Assembly: GCA_016199545.1 (NCBI GenBank)
Contig: JACQGN010000087.1
Span: 1-46,280 of the forward strand
DNA length: 46,280 nt
Reading direction: 5' to 3'
Origin: Betaproteobacteria bacterium
Lineage (GTDB): Bacteria > Pseudomonadota > Gammaproteobacteria > Burkholderiales > SG8-41
Part shown: piece by piece, positions 14,235 through 22,994 of the stretch
How the letters are laid out: every line of letters begins with the position of its first letter
Numbering within the stretch: the first letter of the stretch is position 1
Program-made: the position numbers and the translations under genes
Notes under the pieces: generated by a model
What the model saw: the letters and a program-made list of their open reading frames with translations, nothing else
Told to the model about the DNA's origin: nothing
Databases searched by the model: none

Positions 14235-15409
14235 ATCTCGGCGAACCGATGCGCATCATATCGAGCGTTCCGGTCGACGGCTGGCGCTGCGTGCCCATTG
14301 GAGCGGGACGCTGGCACGTCCTTTTCGGCGGCCGTCAGCGGCCGCTGTTGATGCCGGCCGAAAGCTATCACTTGCAGAAGAGGTGGCTTTCCTTTTTCGT
14401 CGGGAGCCGGCTGAAGGCGCTATACGCGCGCGCCCTGCTCGGACTCAACGCCCTCGCCCCTGCGATCGGACTGCTGCCGGTACTGCGGGTGTGGTGCGCC
14501 CGCGATCGCGGAGTTCCCGGGCAGCCTGACGATGCCTCGATGACGTCCATGGCAGCGATCCAGATCGGCACCACTGGCCCATACCAGAAGGCAGCCGCCC
14601 TGCTCATCTCGGAAAGCGGCCAGGGTCTGGCGCTCGCAAAGATCGCGCTTGTTCCCAGCGCCGATTGCATGGTCGCAGCCGAGGCTGCCTGGCTCAAACA
14701 ACTTGCGGGGATCTCGGAGCTCGCCGACCAGGTTCCACGGCTGCTCGCCGAGGGCAAGGCAGCCCATGGCCGGCACTACATCGTCATCAGTCTTGCGCCG
14801 ACCAACGAGGTGACCACGGAATTCACGGATGGCCACGAAAAATTTCTTGGCCGGCTCGGCCGCGCGAGATTGGAAACCGGTGATTTTGCCGCGTCGGCTT
14901 GCTGCCAGTCGATCGAGCATGCGCTGGCAGAGGTCTCCCTCTACGCGAGGCGCGAAGAGGTGGCACAGCTGCATTGCGCTTGGGGTGAATGCCGCAAACT
15001 CCTGTCACGCTTTTCCGGCCCCTTCGTATTCTCGCAGGGAGATTTCGTCTGGTGGAACATTCGCGTGCAACCCTCGCGGATTTTCGTGTTTGACTGGGAA
15101 TACGCCAGGCTTGCCGCAAATCCGCTGGCCGACATCCTGAATTATCAGCTGCTCAAGCGCGCGGCCTCGGGACGCAACGTCAGCCGGCGCTACCTGATCG
15201 CCGCCATGACCCGCGCCCGGGCATTTGCCCGCAAGATCCACTCCGAGTGGAAATGGACTGCACAGGAGATCTCCGGACTGGTGCTCGCGTACGTGCTTCA
15301 AGTCCTGCTCGACTACAGCCGTGCAAGCAAGAGCATCGTACGGACTGAACCGGTGGTGCGGTGTTACTGGCGGCTGATGGAAAGCCGTTCAGCATGGCTG
15401 GCGGCATGA
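14231..15409 (+). CDS. APH/choline-kinase-like phosphotransferase of unknown substrate
   Basis: A 392-residue protein. The C-terminal half carries the kinase-like core of the aminoglycoside phosphotransferase superfamily: a catalytic loop FSQGDFVWWNI (residues 267-277; Asp271 the likely base, Asn276 a metal ligand) and a second metal site FDWEYAR (Asp288). The usual His of the HGD motif is Gln, which is tolerated in the superfamily. The first 130 residues match nothing I recognise. Overlaps at both ends (ATGA with its neighbours) place it firmly in the glycan operon. A role in phosphorylating a sugar or an alcohol in the polysaccharide is plausible but unproven. Confidence 0.7.
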   Translation: MNLGEPMRIISSVPVDGWRCVPIGAGRWHVLFGGRQRPLLMPAESYHLQKRWLSFFVGSRLKALYARALLGLNALAPAIGLLPVLRVWCARDRGVPGQPDDASMTSMAAIQIGTTGPYQKAAALLISESGQGLALAKIALVPSADCMVAAEAAWLKQLAGISELADQVPRLLAEGKAAHGRHYIVISLAPTNEVTTEFTDGHEKFLGRLGRARLETGDFAASACCQSIEHALAEVSLYARREEVAQLHCAWGECRKLLSRFSGPFVFSQGDFVWWNIRVQPSRIFVFDWEYARLAANPLADILNYQLLKRAASGRNVSRRYLIAAMTRARAFARKIHSEWKWTAQEISGLVLAYVLQVLLDYSRASKSIVRTEPVVRCYWRLMESRSAWLAA

Positions 15410-18399
15410 TCCTGAACACGACGCCGGGCACGGCGCACCGCGCCCGCGGGCTCAGCATCCTGCTATCGGCGTACGCGTGCGAGCCGGGGCGCGGTTCGGA
15501 ACCCGGCATCGGCTGGCATTGGGCCACCAAGCTCGCTCGCGCCGGACACGAGGTGCGGGTGCTGACGCGCGCCAATAACCGGCAGGCGATCGAAAGCGCA
15601 GTGGCTGACGACCCTATCGCCAAGCTACGGTTTGCGTATTGCGACCTGCCACCCTGGATGTGCAGGTGGAAGCATTACTCGAGCCTGCTGGCGACGCTCT
15701 ACTATGTGCTGTGGCAGTGGCGGGCCTACAAGGTTGCGCGGCGCCTGTGCCAGGAATCGCACTTCGACATCGTCCATCACATCACGTTCGGGGTATTCCG
15801 GCATCCCTCCTTCATGGCATTTCTCGGCCTGCCTTTTGTCTTCGGCCCCGTCGGGGGCGGTGAAGCGGCTCCGTGGCGACTGAGAAAGACGTTCCCCCTG
15901 CGCGGCCGCGTCCTTGACCTCGCGCGCGACCTGGCGAACTGGATCGTACGGGTCGATCCTCTGATGGCCGCGGTTTTCAGGCGATCGGCGGCCACGCTGT
16001 GCAAGACAGGTGAAACGTTGCGCAGCATCCCCTCCCGATTCCACGACAGGTGCATGCTGCAGGTCGAACTCGGGACCGACGAGCGCCCCGCCCCACCGCC
16101 CGTCAGACCACGCAGCAATGATTGCTTCCGGGTGCTGTATGTGGGGCGACTCGTGTACTGGAAAGGGCTACAGCTCGGATTGACCGCATTCGAGCGCTTC
16201 CGCAAAGTGTGCCCGGCAGCGACCCTGACGGTGATCGGGAGCGGTCCGGATGAAGCATGGATGCACGACCTCGCACGCAGCCTTGATATCGGCGAAGCCG
16301 TGCACTGGATTCCGCATGTGCCGCACGAGGCGGTATTGCGCGCTTATGCGGACCATGATGCTTTGTTGTTTCCCAGCCTGCATGACTCCAGCGGCAACGT
16401 GGTGCTGGAAGCTCTGTCGGCGGGACTGCCCGTAGTATGTGTCGATGCCGGGGGCCCGGCGGTCCTGGTGGACGCGTCATGCGGCTTCAAGGTGCGTCCG
16501 AACGAGCCACGGCAGGTGGTCCACGACCTCGCAAGCGCCCTTGGCACGCTCGCGGGAAACCCAACCATTGCACAGGTACTTGGCGAAGGCGCCTGGCGTC
16601 GTGCGCGCGGGCATTTCTCCTGGTCCAGCCAGGTTTCGCGGATGGAACAGATGTACCTGGCGGTGTGCGCCGAACCGCGCGCCGTCGCCGACCGCGCGCA
16701 TACACGAATGATGCGTCCGGTGAAATGCCTTCTGTTCCTTCTGGTCCTTGCAGCGGCGCTCGCAGCCGGCAGGGGCCTGGCTGCCGAGCGCTACGTCGAT
16801 CCGGCGCACCCCGCGGCGCGCGACGCGGGTGAAGGCGACGCGAAAAGTCCATACCGCACGCTCGCTCATGCGATGCGGCGAATTCAGCCAGGAGACACGC
16901 TGAAGCTCGCGCCGGGAACCTACCGCGAGTCGCTGATCTTTCCGGACATCAAGTGGTCCGGCGCACCCACCACCGTGCAGCCGGCGACAAAAGGCGCCGA
17001 GGTCGTGATCAATGGGTCGGACCTGGTCACCGGCTGGCAGCAGGTAGAACGGGGGCTGTATGTGAAGCGGCCATGGACATCCAACAGCCAGCAGGTCTTC
17101 GTGGACGGTGCACCGCTTCAGCAGGTCGGGGGCACGGTGATGAACGGCTTTCCCGAAAAAGCCGGCCACCCGCTGAAAAAACTTCACCAGGGACAAGGCG
17201 GCATCTGGCCGGGTCGGGTGCCGGGCGGGGTGCGGCAGATGACGGAAAACAGTTTTCACTATGACGCAAACGCGCAAAGTCTTTACCTGAAGATCGCGCC
17301 CGCCGGGTCGCTCGATAACCGCACGGTCGAAGTCAGCGTGCGGCCATACCTCGTGCTGGGCAGAGGACTGAAGGGCATCAACCTGATCGATCTCCGCTTC
17401 CAGCACGCCAACACCACCGCCGTGAGCCAGTCGGGCGCGATCTCGCTCGCTGGCGACCGCATGGTGATCGAAAACGTCGACGTGAGCCACACCGATGGCA
17501 CCGGCCTTGACATTACGGGCGATGACAACGTCGTCCGGAACAGCCGAGCGAACCACTGCGGGCAGGTGGGAATGAAAGTACGCGGCCGGGGCGTCAAGCT
17601 GATCGACAACGAGACCAGCTTCAACAACACGCGCGGCTTCAACAAGTGGTGGGAGGCAGGCGGCGCCAAGTTCGTCGGCAACGGCGGGCTGCGGGACTCG
17701 GAGGTGCGCGGCCACCGCGCGATCGGGAACAACGGCGACGGCATCTGGTTCGACTGGATGAACTCCAATAACAAGATCCACAACAACGTGTCGGCATTCA
17801 ACGCCGGATTCGGCATTCATTACGAGGCGAGCCAGAAAGGCTACATCTACAACAACTACGTCTTCGGCAACCGGCAGCGCGGCATCTATCTGCCGCACAG
17901 TGCCGAGTCCATCGTCGCGCACAATCTCGTTGCCAGGAACGGCATGGAAGGCATCGCCATCGTGGACGAGGGCCGCAGCCGCACCAAACCGGAACTGCGG
18001 CCGCGAGCCAACCGCGTGATCGGAAACATCGTGGCCTGGAACGGCAAGGCCGCCGTCGTGCTCCCCGCAGAACTCGTCGACAACGCCTCGAACTACAACC
18101 TCTACCTCAGTTCCCGCGAACCGCCCGCGTTCTCGCTCGGCTGGGGCTCGCGGGAGAGCCCCGTACGGAAGGGCCTGGAGGCGTGGCGCGCGGCCTCTGG
18201 CCAGGATGCCAACTCGTGGACCCGGGCGTTCGAGATTTCCCGGGAGCTGCTTTCGTCGCTGGAGAAAAGACAGTCGGACACCGACTGGTCCGAGGTGATC
18301 AAGCTCGCGTCAAGATTCAGCGTGCTTCCGGCGGAGCCTGCAGGCGGGAATCCAGGCGCATCCATCATCCAGCAATTGACACCCGGGCCCAAACCATGA
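15406..18399 (+). CDS. GT4 glycosyltransferase fused to an exported parallel beta-helix domain
   Basis: A 997-residue open frame holding two proteins normally separate. Residues 1-434 are a complete GT-B glycosyltransferase of family 4: LLSAYACEPGRGSEPGIGW, then FGPVGGGEAAPW, VLYVGRLVYWKG and EALSAGLPVVCVDAGGP. Residues about 438-457 are a hydrophobic segment (CLLFLLVLAAALAAG) after a basic stretch. The rest is a right-handed parallel beta-helix of the polysaccharide lyase/epimerase type: YVDP...DGTGLDITGDDNVVRN and NNGDGIWFDWMNSNNKIHNN. As one chain it would be anchored with the transferase inside and the helix in the periplasm. The ATG at 15406 overlaps the previous stop. An internal ATG at 16708 or 16711 could start the helix alone, but no Shine-Dalgarno precedes it. 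Confidence 0.8.
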   Translation: MILNTTPGTAHRARGLSILLSAYACEPGRGSEPGIGWHWATKLARAGHEVRVLTRANNRQAIESAVADDPIAKLRFAYCDLPPWMCRWKHYSSLLATLYYVLWQWRAYKVARRLCQESHFDIVHHITFGVFRHPSFMAFLGLPFVFGPVGGGEAAPWRLRKTFPLRGRVLDLARDLANWIVRVDPLMAAVFRRSAATLCKTGETLRSIPSRFHDRCMLQVELGTDERPAPPPVRPRSNDCFRVLYVGRLVYWKGLQLGLTAFERFRKVCPAATLTVIGSGPDEAWMHDLARSLDIGEAVHWIPHVPHEAVLRAYADHDALLFPSLHDSSGNVVLEALSAGLPVVCVDAGGPAVLVDASCGFKVRPNEPRQVVHDLASALGTLAGNPTIAQVLGEGAWRRARGHFSWSSQVSRMEQMYLAVCAEPRAVADRAHTRMMRPVKCLLFLLVLAAALAAGRGLAAERYVDPAHPAARDAGEGDAKSPYRTLAHAMRRIQPGDTLKLAPGTYRESLIFPDIKWSGAPTTVQPATKGAEVVINGSDLVTGWQQVERGLYVKRPWTSNSQQVFVDGAPLQQVGGTVMNGFPEKAGHPLKKLHQGQGGIWPGRVPGGVRQMTENSFHYDANAQSLYLKIAPAGSLDNRTVEVSVRPYLVLGRGLKGINLIDLRFQHANTTAVSQSGAISLAGDRMVIENVDVSHTDGTGLDITGDDNVVRNSRANHCGQVGMKVRGRGVKLIDNETSFNNTRGFNKWWEAGGAKFVGNGGLRDSEVRGHRAIGNNGDGIWFDWMNSNNKIHNNVSAFNAGFGIHYEASQKGYIYNNYVFGNRQRGIYLPHSAESIVAHNLVARNGMEGIAIVDEGRSRTKPELRPRANRVIGNIVAWNGKAAVVLPAELVDNASNYNLYLSSREPPAFSLGWGSRESPVRKGLEAWRAASGQDANSWTRAFEISRELLSSLEKRQSDTDWSEVIKLASRFSVLPAEPAGGNPGASIIQQLTPGPKP

Positions 18400-19568
18400 G
18401 CCACCCGAGGATACTCGTCGTGCACAACCGCTACCAACTTCCTGGCGGCGAGGACGCGGTGGTCGAGGCCGAAATCGAACTGCTGCGCCGTAACGGCCAC
18501 GCGGTCGAGACCTACTTGCGCGACAATCGCGACCTGACCGCCATGAAGGCGGTGGAGGCATTCGCGCATACCCTCTGGTCGCGCCGCACCTGGAATGATA
18601 TCGCGCGACTCACTGCGAGGTTCCGTCCCGACGTCATCCACGCCCACAACACCTTCGCACTGGTCTCATCTTCGCTCTATTGGGCCGCCGACCGGCTCGG
18701 CATCCCGGTGGTGCAGACGCTGCACAATTTTCGCCTCCTGTGTGTGCAGGCGATGTTCCTCCACGACGGACGGGTGTGCGAAGACTGTCTCGGGCACCTG
18801 CCATGGCGCGGGGTGACGCGCAGGTGCTACCGGGAGTCGGGATTACAGTCGGCAGCGCTCGCTGCCACGCTCAGCGTCCATCGGTCGCTTGGCACGTATC
18901 GCGACAAGGTGGCGCGCTACATCGCTCTCACGGAGTTCTGCCGCGAAAAATTTATCGCGGGAGGTCTGCCTGCATCGCGCGTCGCCGTAAAACCCAATTT
19001 CGCGGACATCGGGCGCCCGGATCACAGTCCACGGCACGGCGGGCTGTACGTCGGCCGGCTTGCCGCGGAAAAAGGGATCGACATCCTCATGCACGCTCTC
19101 AGGGAGCTGCCTAGCGTCAGCATGGACGTAATCGGCGATGGTCCGGAACGGGACAAGGTCGCCGCCCATCCGCAGTTGCGGCTCTTGGGCTGGCTGGGAT
19201 CCGCGGAAGTCTACGAGCGCATGCGCGCCGCGGCGTACCTGGTCATGCCCAGCCGCTGGTACGAGAATTTTCCGCGCACGCTGATCGAAGCGTATGCCAA
19301 CGGCCTGCCACTTGTGGCGAGCGATCTGGGTGCGCTCGCGGAACTGGTCGATCATGGCCGCACCGGTCTGTTGTTCAAGCCCGGGGCAGCGCACGACCTC
19401 GCGCGCCACATTGCCTGGGCAGAGGCTTTCCCCGCGAAGATGCGCCTCATGGGGGAAAACGCCCGGGCAACGTACGAGGCCAGGTTCACAGCCGACCGCA
19501 ACTACGCGCAGCTCATGGCAATCTACGAGGACGCCATGGCTGCCGCACGACTCAAGGTTGCCGTATAG
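18396..19568 (+). CDS. Family 4 glycosyltransferase
   Basis: A 390-residue GT-B enzyme. The N-terminal domain starts RILVVHNRYQLPGGEDAVV, a pattern common in GT4 proteins of capsule loci. The C-terminal domain has LYVGRLAAEKGIDILMHAL, VIGDGPERD, and the donor-binding EX7E region in SRWYENFPRTLIEAYANGLP. A cluster of cysteines (LLCVQ...CEDCLGHLPWRG...RRCY) at about residues 110-145 is usual for one GT4 subgroup. It overlaps the preceding stop as ATGA. It should add one sugar to the lipid-linked repeat unit; donor unknown. Confidence 0.9.
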   Translation: MSHPRILVVHNRYQLPGGEDAVVEAEIELLRRNGHAVETYLRDNRDLTAMKAVEAFAHTLWSRRTWNDIARLTARFRPDVIHAHNTFALVSSSLYWAADRLGIPVVQTLHNFRLLCVQAMFLHDGRVCEDCLGHLPWRGVTRRCYRESGLQSAALAATLSVHRSLGTYRDKVARYIALTEFCREKFIAGGLPASRVAVKPNFADIGRPDHSPRHGGLYVGRLAAEKGIDILMHALRELPSVSMDVIGDGPERDKVAAHPQLRLLGWLGSAEVYERMRAAAYLVMPSRWYENFPRTLIEAYANGLPLVASDLGALAELVDHGRTGLLFKPGAAHDLARHIAWAEAFPAKMRLMGENARATYEARFTADRNYAQLMAIYEDAMAAARLKVAV

Positions 19569-19582
19569 GGTTGCCGCGGACA

Positions 19583-20359
19583 ATGGCGCGTAATCGGGAC
19601 AGGATCGGGGCTGACATCGTCGGATCGCGTATCGACGCGCTCGACTGGAGCGAGTGTGTCGACCGGATCATCGGCTGGGCCGCGCGGCGCGAGTCGCGAT
19701 ATGTCTGCATGTGCAACGTGCACTCGGTCGTCACGGCACGTCGCAATCCGGGGTTTGGCCAGGTTCTCAACGAGGCGGACCTCGCTGCTCCCGATGGGGC
19801 TCCGCTCGCCTGGCGCCTTCGCATGCTCGGATTCCGCGGTCAACCGCGCATCAGCGGTTCCGAGCTCATGTCGAAATGCTGCGCAAGGGCGGCTCAGCAG
19901 GGTCTCGCGGTATTCCTGTACGGCGGCAGCGCCGAGACGCTGCAGCGGCTCGCCGCGCGCCTTGTCCGCCGGTTCCCCGGAATCCAAATTGCGGGATGTA
20001 TCGCGCCCCCCTTCCGGAAGCTCGCGGCGGATGAGGACGCGCAGGTCACGCGCGCGATCGAAGGTTCGGGCGCGCGGATCGTTTTCGTCGGTCTGGGGTG
20101 CCCGAAGCAGGAGGAATGGATGGCTGGGCATCGCGGTCGCATCCGTGCGGTGATGATCGGTGTCGGCGCTGCGTTTGATTTCCATGCAGGGGTGGTTCGC
20201 CGCGCGCCGCGCTGGATGCAGCAGGCCGGCCTCGAATGGTTGCACCGCCTCCTGTCAGAGCCGCGCCGCCTGTGGCGGCGCTATTTCGTGACGAACACGC
20301 TGTTCCTCGCCTACCTGTTCGGCGATCTGGTAGGTGGCAGGCGCCAAGGCAACCGGTGA
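19583..20359 (+). CDS. WecG/TagA/CpsF-family glycosyltransferase (GT26)
   Basis: A 258-residue GT26 enzyme. Family members transfer N-acetylmannosaminuronic acid, ManNAc or glucose to a lipid-linked sugar. The sequence shows MCNVHSVVTARRNPGF, then ADLAAPDGAPLAW with the catalytic-site Asp, FLYGGSAETLQRLA, and FVGLGCPKQEEWM. The C-terminus RAPRWMQQAGLEWLHRLLSEPRRLWRRY is the membrane-binding appendage typical of the family. The ATG at 19583 was chosen over an upstream TTG. The gap to the previous gene is 14 bases. In exopolysaccharide operons this enzyme often adds the second sugar after the WcaJ-type primer enzyme. Confidence 0.92.
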   Translation: MARNRDRIGADIVGSRIDALDWSECVDRIIGWAARRESRYVCMCNVHSVVTARRNPGFGQVLNEADLAAPDGAPLAWRLRMLGFRGQPRISGSELMSKCCARAAQQGLAVFLYGGSAETLQRLAARLVRRFPGIQIAGCIAPPFRKLAADEDAQVTRAIEGSGARIVFVGLGCPKQEEWMAGHRGRIRAVMIGVGAAFDFHAGVVRRAPRWMQQAGLEWLHRLLSEPRRLWRRYFVTNTLFLAYLFGDLVGGRRQGNR

Positions 20360-20368
20360 CCAATAAGC

Positions 20369-20401
20369 GATCTGCGGCCTGCGGGAACGCGGTCGCAGAT
20401 C
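20369..20401 (+). terminator. Strong hairpin between the GT26 gene and manC
   Basis: An 11-bp stem (8 perfect pairs GATCTGCG/CGCAGATC, one wobble, two more pairs) closes an 11-base loop. It starts 9 bases after the GT26 stop. No T-run follows, so it is more likely a processing, stabilising or partial attenuation structure than a full terminator. Confidence 0.35.
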
Positions 20402-20438
20402 ATTCGAGGCGTGGTGATCAAGAAGAATGGAGGCAAAC

Positions 20439-21986
20439 ATGACGATTCAGCCGGTGGTGTTGTGCGGGGGCTCGGGCACGCGACTCTGGCCGCTGTCGCG
20501 CGAGCAGTATCCCAAGCAACTGCTCTGTCTGGCCGGCGGTCGATGGAGCCTGCTCCAGGAGACAGTCCGCCGCCTTGACGGCCTGGCGCACGGACACGAA
20601 CCGCTGGCCCCGCCTGTCGTGCTCTGCAACGAACAGCACCGCTTCATCGTGGCCGAGCAACTGCGCGCGGCCGGCGCGCATTCGCGCTCGATCATCCTCG
20701 AGCCTGCGGTCCGGGGAACCGCACCAGCGTTGACGCTTGCGGCGCTGCACGTGCTGGCCGACGACGACCCGGTGCTCGTTGCCATGCCTTCTGACCACGC
20801 CATATCCCGCAGTGAGGCATTTCACGCGGCACTCCGGCGCGGCGCCGCCCTCGCTGCGGACGGATGCATCGTCACGTTCGGAATCCCGCCGACCTCGCCT
20901 GCGACCGGCTATGGCTACATACGGGCGGGCAACGAGCTCCAACCGGGACGCACCCCGCCCGCGTACGGTGTCAGCTCGTTCATCGAAAAACCGGATCGAG
21001 AAGCGGCCGTGCGTTACGCCGCGGGCCCGTACCTGTGGAACAGCGGCATTTTCATGGTGCGCAGCTCGGTCTGGATCGAAGCCGTCGAGCGCTTCCGTCC
21101 GGAGATACTGGCCGCCTGCGAGATTGCCCACGTGCAGGGCGCGCGCGACGGGGACTTCTATCGCGTGGATTCCCGGGCGTTCGAGGATTGCCCGCAGGAT
21201 TCTGTCGACTACGCGGTGATGGAGCGGATCGGCTCGCAGCGGGAGACGATCGAAAAACCCTACGCGGCCGTGGTCCGACTCGAGGCGGATTGGTCGGACG
21301 TCGGCGCATGGGACGCCCTATGGCAGCTGGGCGCGAAGGACGGCAGCGGCAACGTCGCACAGGGCGACGTTTGCGCGGTGGATACTCACGGTGCGCTCCT
21401 GATCGCCCAGCACCGGCTGCTTGCATGCATCGGCCTTGAGGACGTGGTCGTGATTGAAACGCCCGACGCTGTCATGGTTACGCGGCGCGACCGGGCGCAG
21501 GACGTGAAGAAAGTTGTCTCTCTCCTGAAAAGCGAGAACCGACCGGAGTGCCTGACCCATCGCAAGGTGCATCGGCCATGGGGCAGCTACGACGGGATCG
21601 ACGGCGGCGAGCGTTTTCAGGTCAAGCGCATCATCGTGAACCCCGGCGCCGCGCTGTCACTGCAGATGCATTTCCACCGCGCCGAACACTGGGTCGTGGT
21701 ACGCGGAACCGCACGCGTGACGCGCGGCGAGGAGACCTGCCTGCTCACCGAAAACCAGTCTACATACATACCGCTCGGCGTCACGCACCGGCTGGAGAAT
21801 CCGGGCCGCGTGCCACTCGAGATCATCGAAGTGCAGTCGGGCGCGTACCTGGGCGAGGACGATATCGTGCGCTTCGAGGATTCCTACGGACGTACGGGGA
21901 ATGATGCGGTTTCTGCGTCGCACGGCCGTGCAGATCGCGTCACGCCCGCAGAACGGCATGGCACTGCCGCGAAAGGCGGCGCATGA
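20439..21986 (+). CDS. manC: Mannose-1-phosphate guanylyltransferase / mannose-6-phosphate isomerase
   Basis: A 515-residue bifunctional type II enzyme (ManC/AlgA/XanB family). The N-terminal guanylyltransferase converts mannose-1-phosphate and GTP to GDP-mannose. It shows VVLCGGSGTRLWPLSREQYPKQ and SSFIEKPDREAA. The C-terminal cupin isomerase (about residues 375-490) interconverts fructose-6- and mannose-6-phosphate. It shows the PWGSYDGIDGGERFQVKRI and LQMHFHRAEHW metal site. The ATG at 20439 was chosen because GGAGG lies 5 bases before it. GDP-mannose made here would feed gmd and fcl about 9 kb downstream. The phosphomannomutase needed between the two activities is not in the window. Confidence 0.96.
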   Translation: MTIQPVVLCGGSGTRLWPLSREQYPKQLLCLAGGRWSLLQETVRRLDGLAHGHEPLAPPVVLCNEQHRFIVAEQLRAAGAHSRSIILEPAVRGTAPALTLAALHVLADDDPVLVAMPSDHAISRSEAFHAALRRGAALAADGCIVTFGIPPTSPATGYGYIRAGNELQPGRTPPAYGVSSFIEKPDREAAVRYAAGPYLWNSGIFMVRSSVWIEAVERFRPEILAACEIAHVQGARDGDFYRVDSRAFEDCPQDSVDYAVMERIGSQRETIEKPYAAVVRLEADWSDVGAWDALWQLGAKDGSGNVAQGDVCAVDTHGALLIAQHRLLACIGLEDVVVIETPDAVMVTRRDRAQDVKKVVSLLKSENRPECLTHRKVHRPWGSYDGIDGGERFQVKRIIVNPGAALSLQMHFHRAEHWVVVRGTARVTRGEETCLLTENQSTYIPLGVTHRLENPGRVPLEIIEVQSGAYLGEDDIVRFEDSYGRTGNDAVSASHGRADRVTPAERHGTAAKGGA

Positions 21987-22984
21987 GAATCCTGGTCGTC
22001 GGCGGCGCCGGCTATATCGGCTCGCACATGACGAAGTTGCTGCTCGATGAAGGCCACGAGCCGATGGTCGTGGATAACCTGTCGAGCGGGCATCGCGATG
22101 CCGTTCCGAGGCACGTATTCCTGAACGGGGATCTGCGTCACCGCGTCCTGCTCGACTCGGTGCTGTCCAGCCGGCATTTCGACGGTGTGATGCATTTTGC
22201 TTCCTGCATCCAGGTGGGCGAATCGATGACCGATCCCGGGAAGTATTACTGGAACAACGTTGCCAATACGCTCAACCTGCTCGACGCGATGATGATGCGT
22301 GGCGTGACGCGGCTCATCTTTTCATCCACGGCCGCCATTTACGGCGAGCCCCGTTACGTTCCGATCGACGAGGAACATCCGAAGGCCCCCCTCAATCCTT
22401 ACGGCCGCAGCAAATGGATGGTGGAACAGGTCCTGGCGGATTACGAGCGGGCGTACGGGCTGCGCCATGTCTGCCTGCGCTACTTCAATGCCGCCGGCGC
22501 GCACCCATCAGGCACGCTCGGCGAACGACACCGACCCGAGACGCATCTCATCCCGCTGGTGCTGCGGGTTGCTTCCGGCAATGCGCCCGCCGTGAAGATT
22601 TTCGGCACGGATTACGACACCCCGGACGGCACGTGCATCCGGGATTACGTACACGTCACCGACCTCTGCCGCGCCCACCTGCTCGCGATGGAGTACCTGA
22701 TGGGCGACGGCGCGAGTCGAGCCTACAACCTCGGCAACGGCAACGGATTTTCGGTGAAGCAGGTGATCGACGCCGCCTCGCGTGTCACTGCTGGCACGAT
22801 AGCTGTCTCGATCGCCGGGCGGCGGGAAGGCGACCCGGCGCGTCTGGTCGCGGACTCCGCGCTGGCGCGCCGCGAACTCGGATGGCAACCACAATACCCG
22901 GGGATCGACACGATCGTCGCTCACGCCTGGGTGTGGGAACAACGGGCAAGCCGGCTGCAACCGGCGTATGCCGCGGCCCGATGA
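21983..22984 (+). CDS. galE: UDP-glucose 4-epimerase
   Basis: A 333-residue short-chain dehydrogenase of the extended type that interconverts UDP-glucose and UDP-galactose (or the GlcNAc/GalNAc pair). NAD binds at VVGGAGYIGSH. The catalytic Ser is in FSSTAAIYGE and the Tyr-Lys pair in NPYGRSKWMVEQ. The GalE marker segments YFNAAGAHPSG and GTCIRDYVHVTDL are present. It overlaps manC by 4 bases (ATGA) and is the last gene of the plus-strand glycan operon. It converges on the outer-membrane barrel gene with a 10-base gap. Confidence 0.95.
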   Translation: MRILVVGGAGYIGSHMTKLLLDEGHEPMVVDNLSSGHRDAVPRHVFLNGDLRHRVLLDSVLSSRHFDGVMHFASCIQVGESMTDPGKYYWNNVANTLNLLDAMMMRGVTRLIFSSTAAIYGEPRYVPIDEEHPKAPLNPYGRSKWMVEQVLADYERAYGLRHVCLRYFNAAGAHPSGTLGERHRPETHLIPLVLRVASGNAPAVKIFGTDYDTPDGTCIRDYVHVTDLCRAHLLAMEYLMGDGASRAYNLGNGNGFSVKQVIDAASRVTAGTIAVSIAGRREGDPARLVADSALARRELGWQPQYPGIDTIVAHAWVWEQRASRLQPAYAAAR

Positions 22985-22994
22985 CGGCGTAGCG

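Noticed and set aside
16477-17922. A 481-codon minus-strand frame opposite the GT4/beta-helix gene
   Set aside because: Shadow of the well-supported plus-strand gene, rich in Val/Asp/His runs from antisense GC codons.
18886-18903. TTGGCACGTATCGCG inside the GT4 gene as a sigma-54 promoter
   Set aside because: The -12 GC is out of register with GG and the site is inside a coding region with no gene start nearby.
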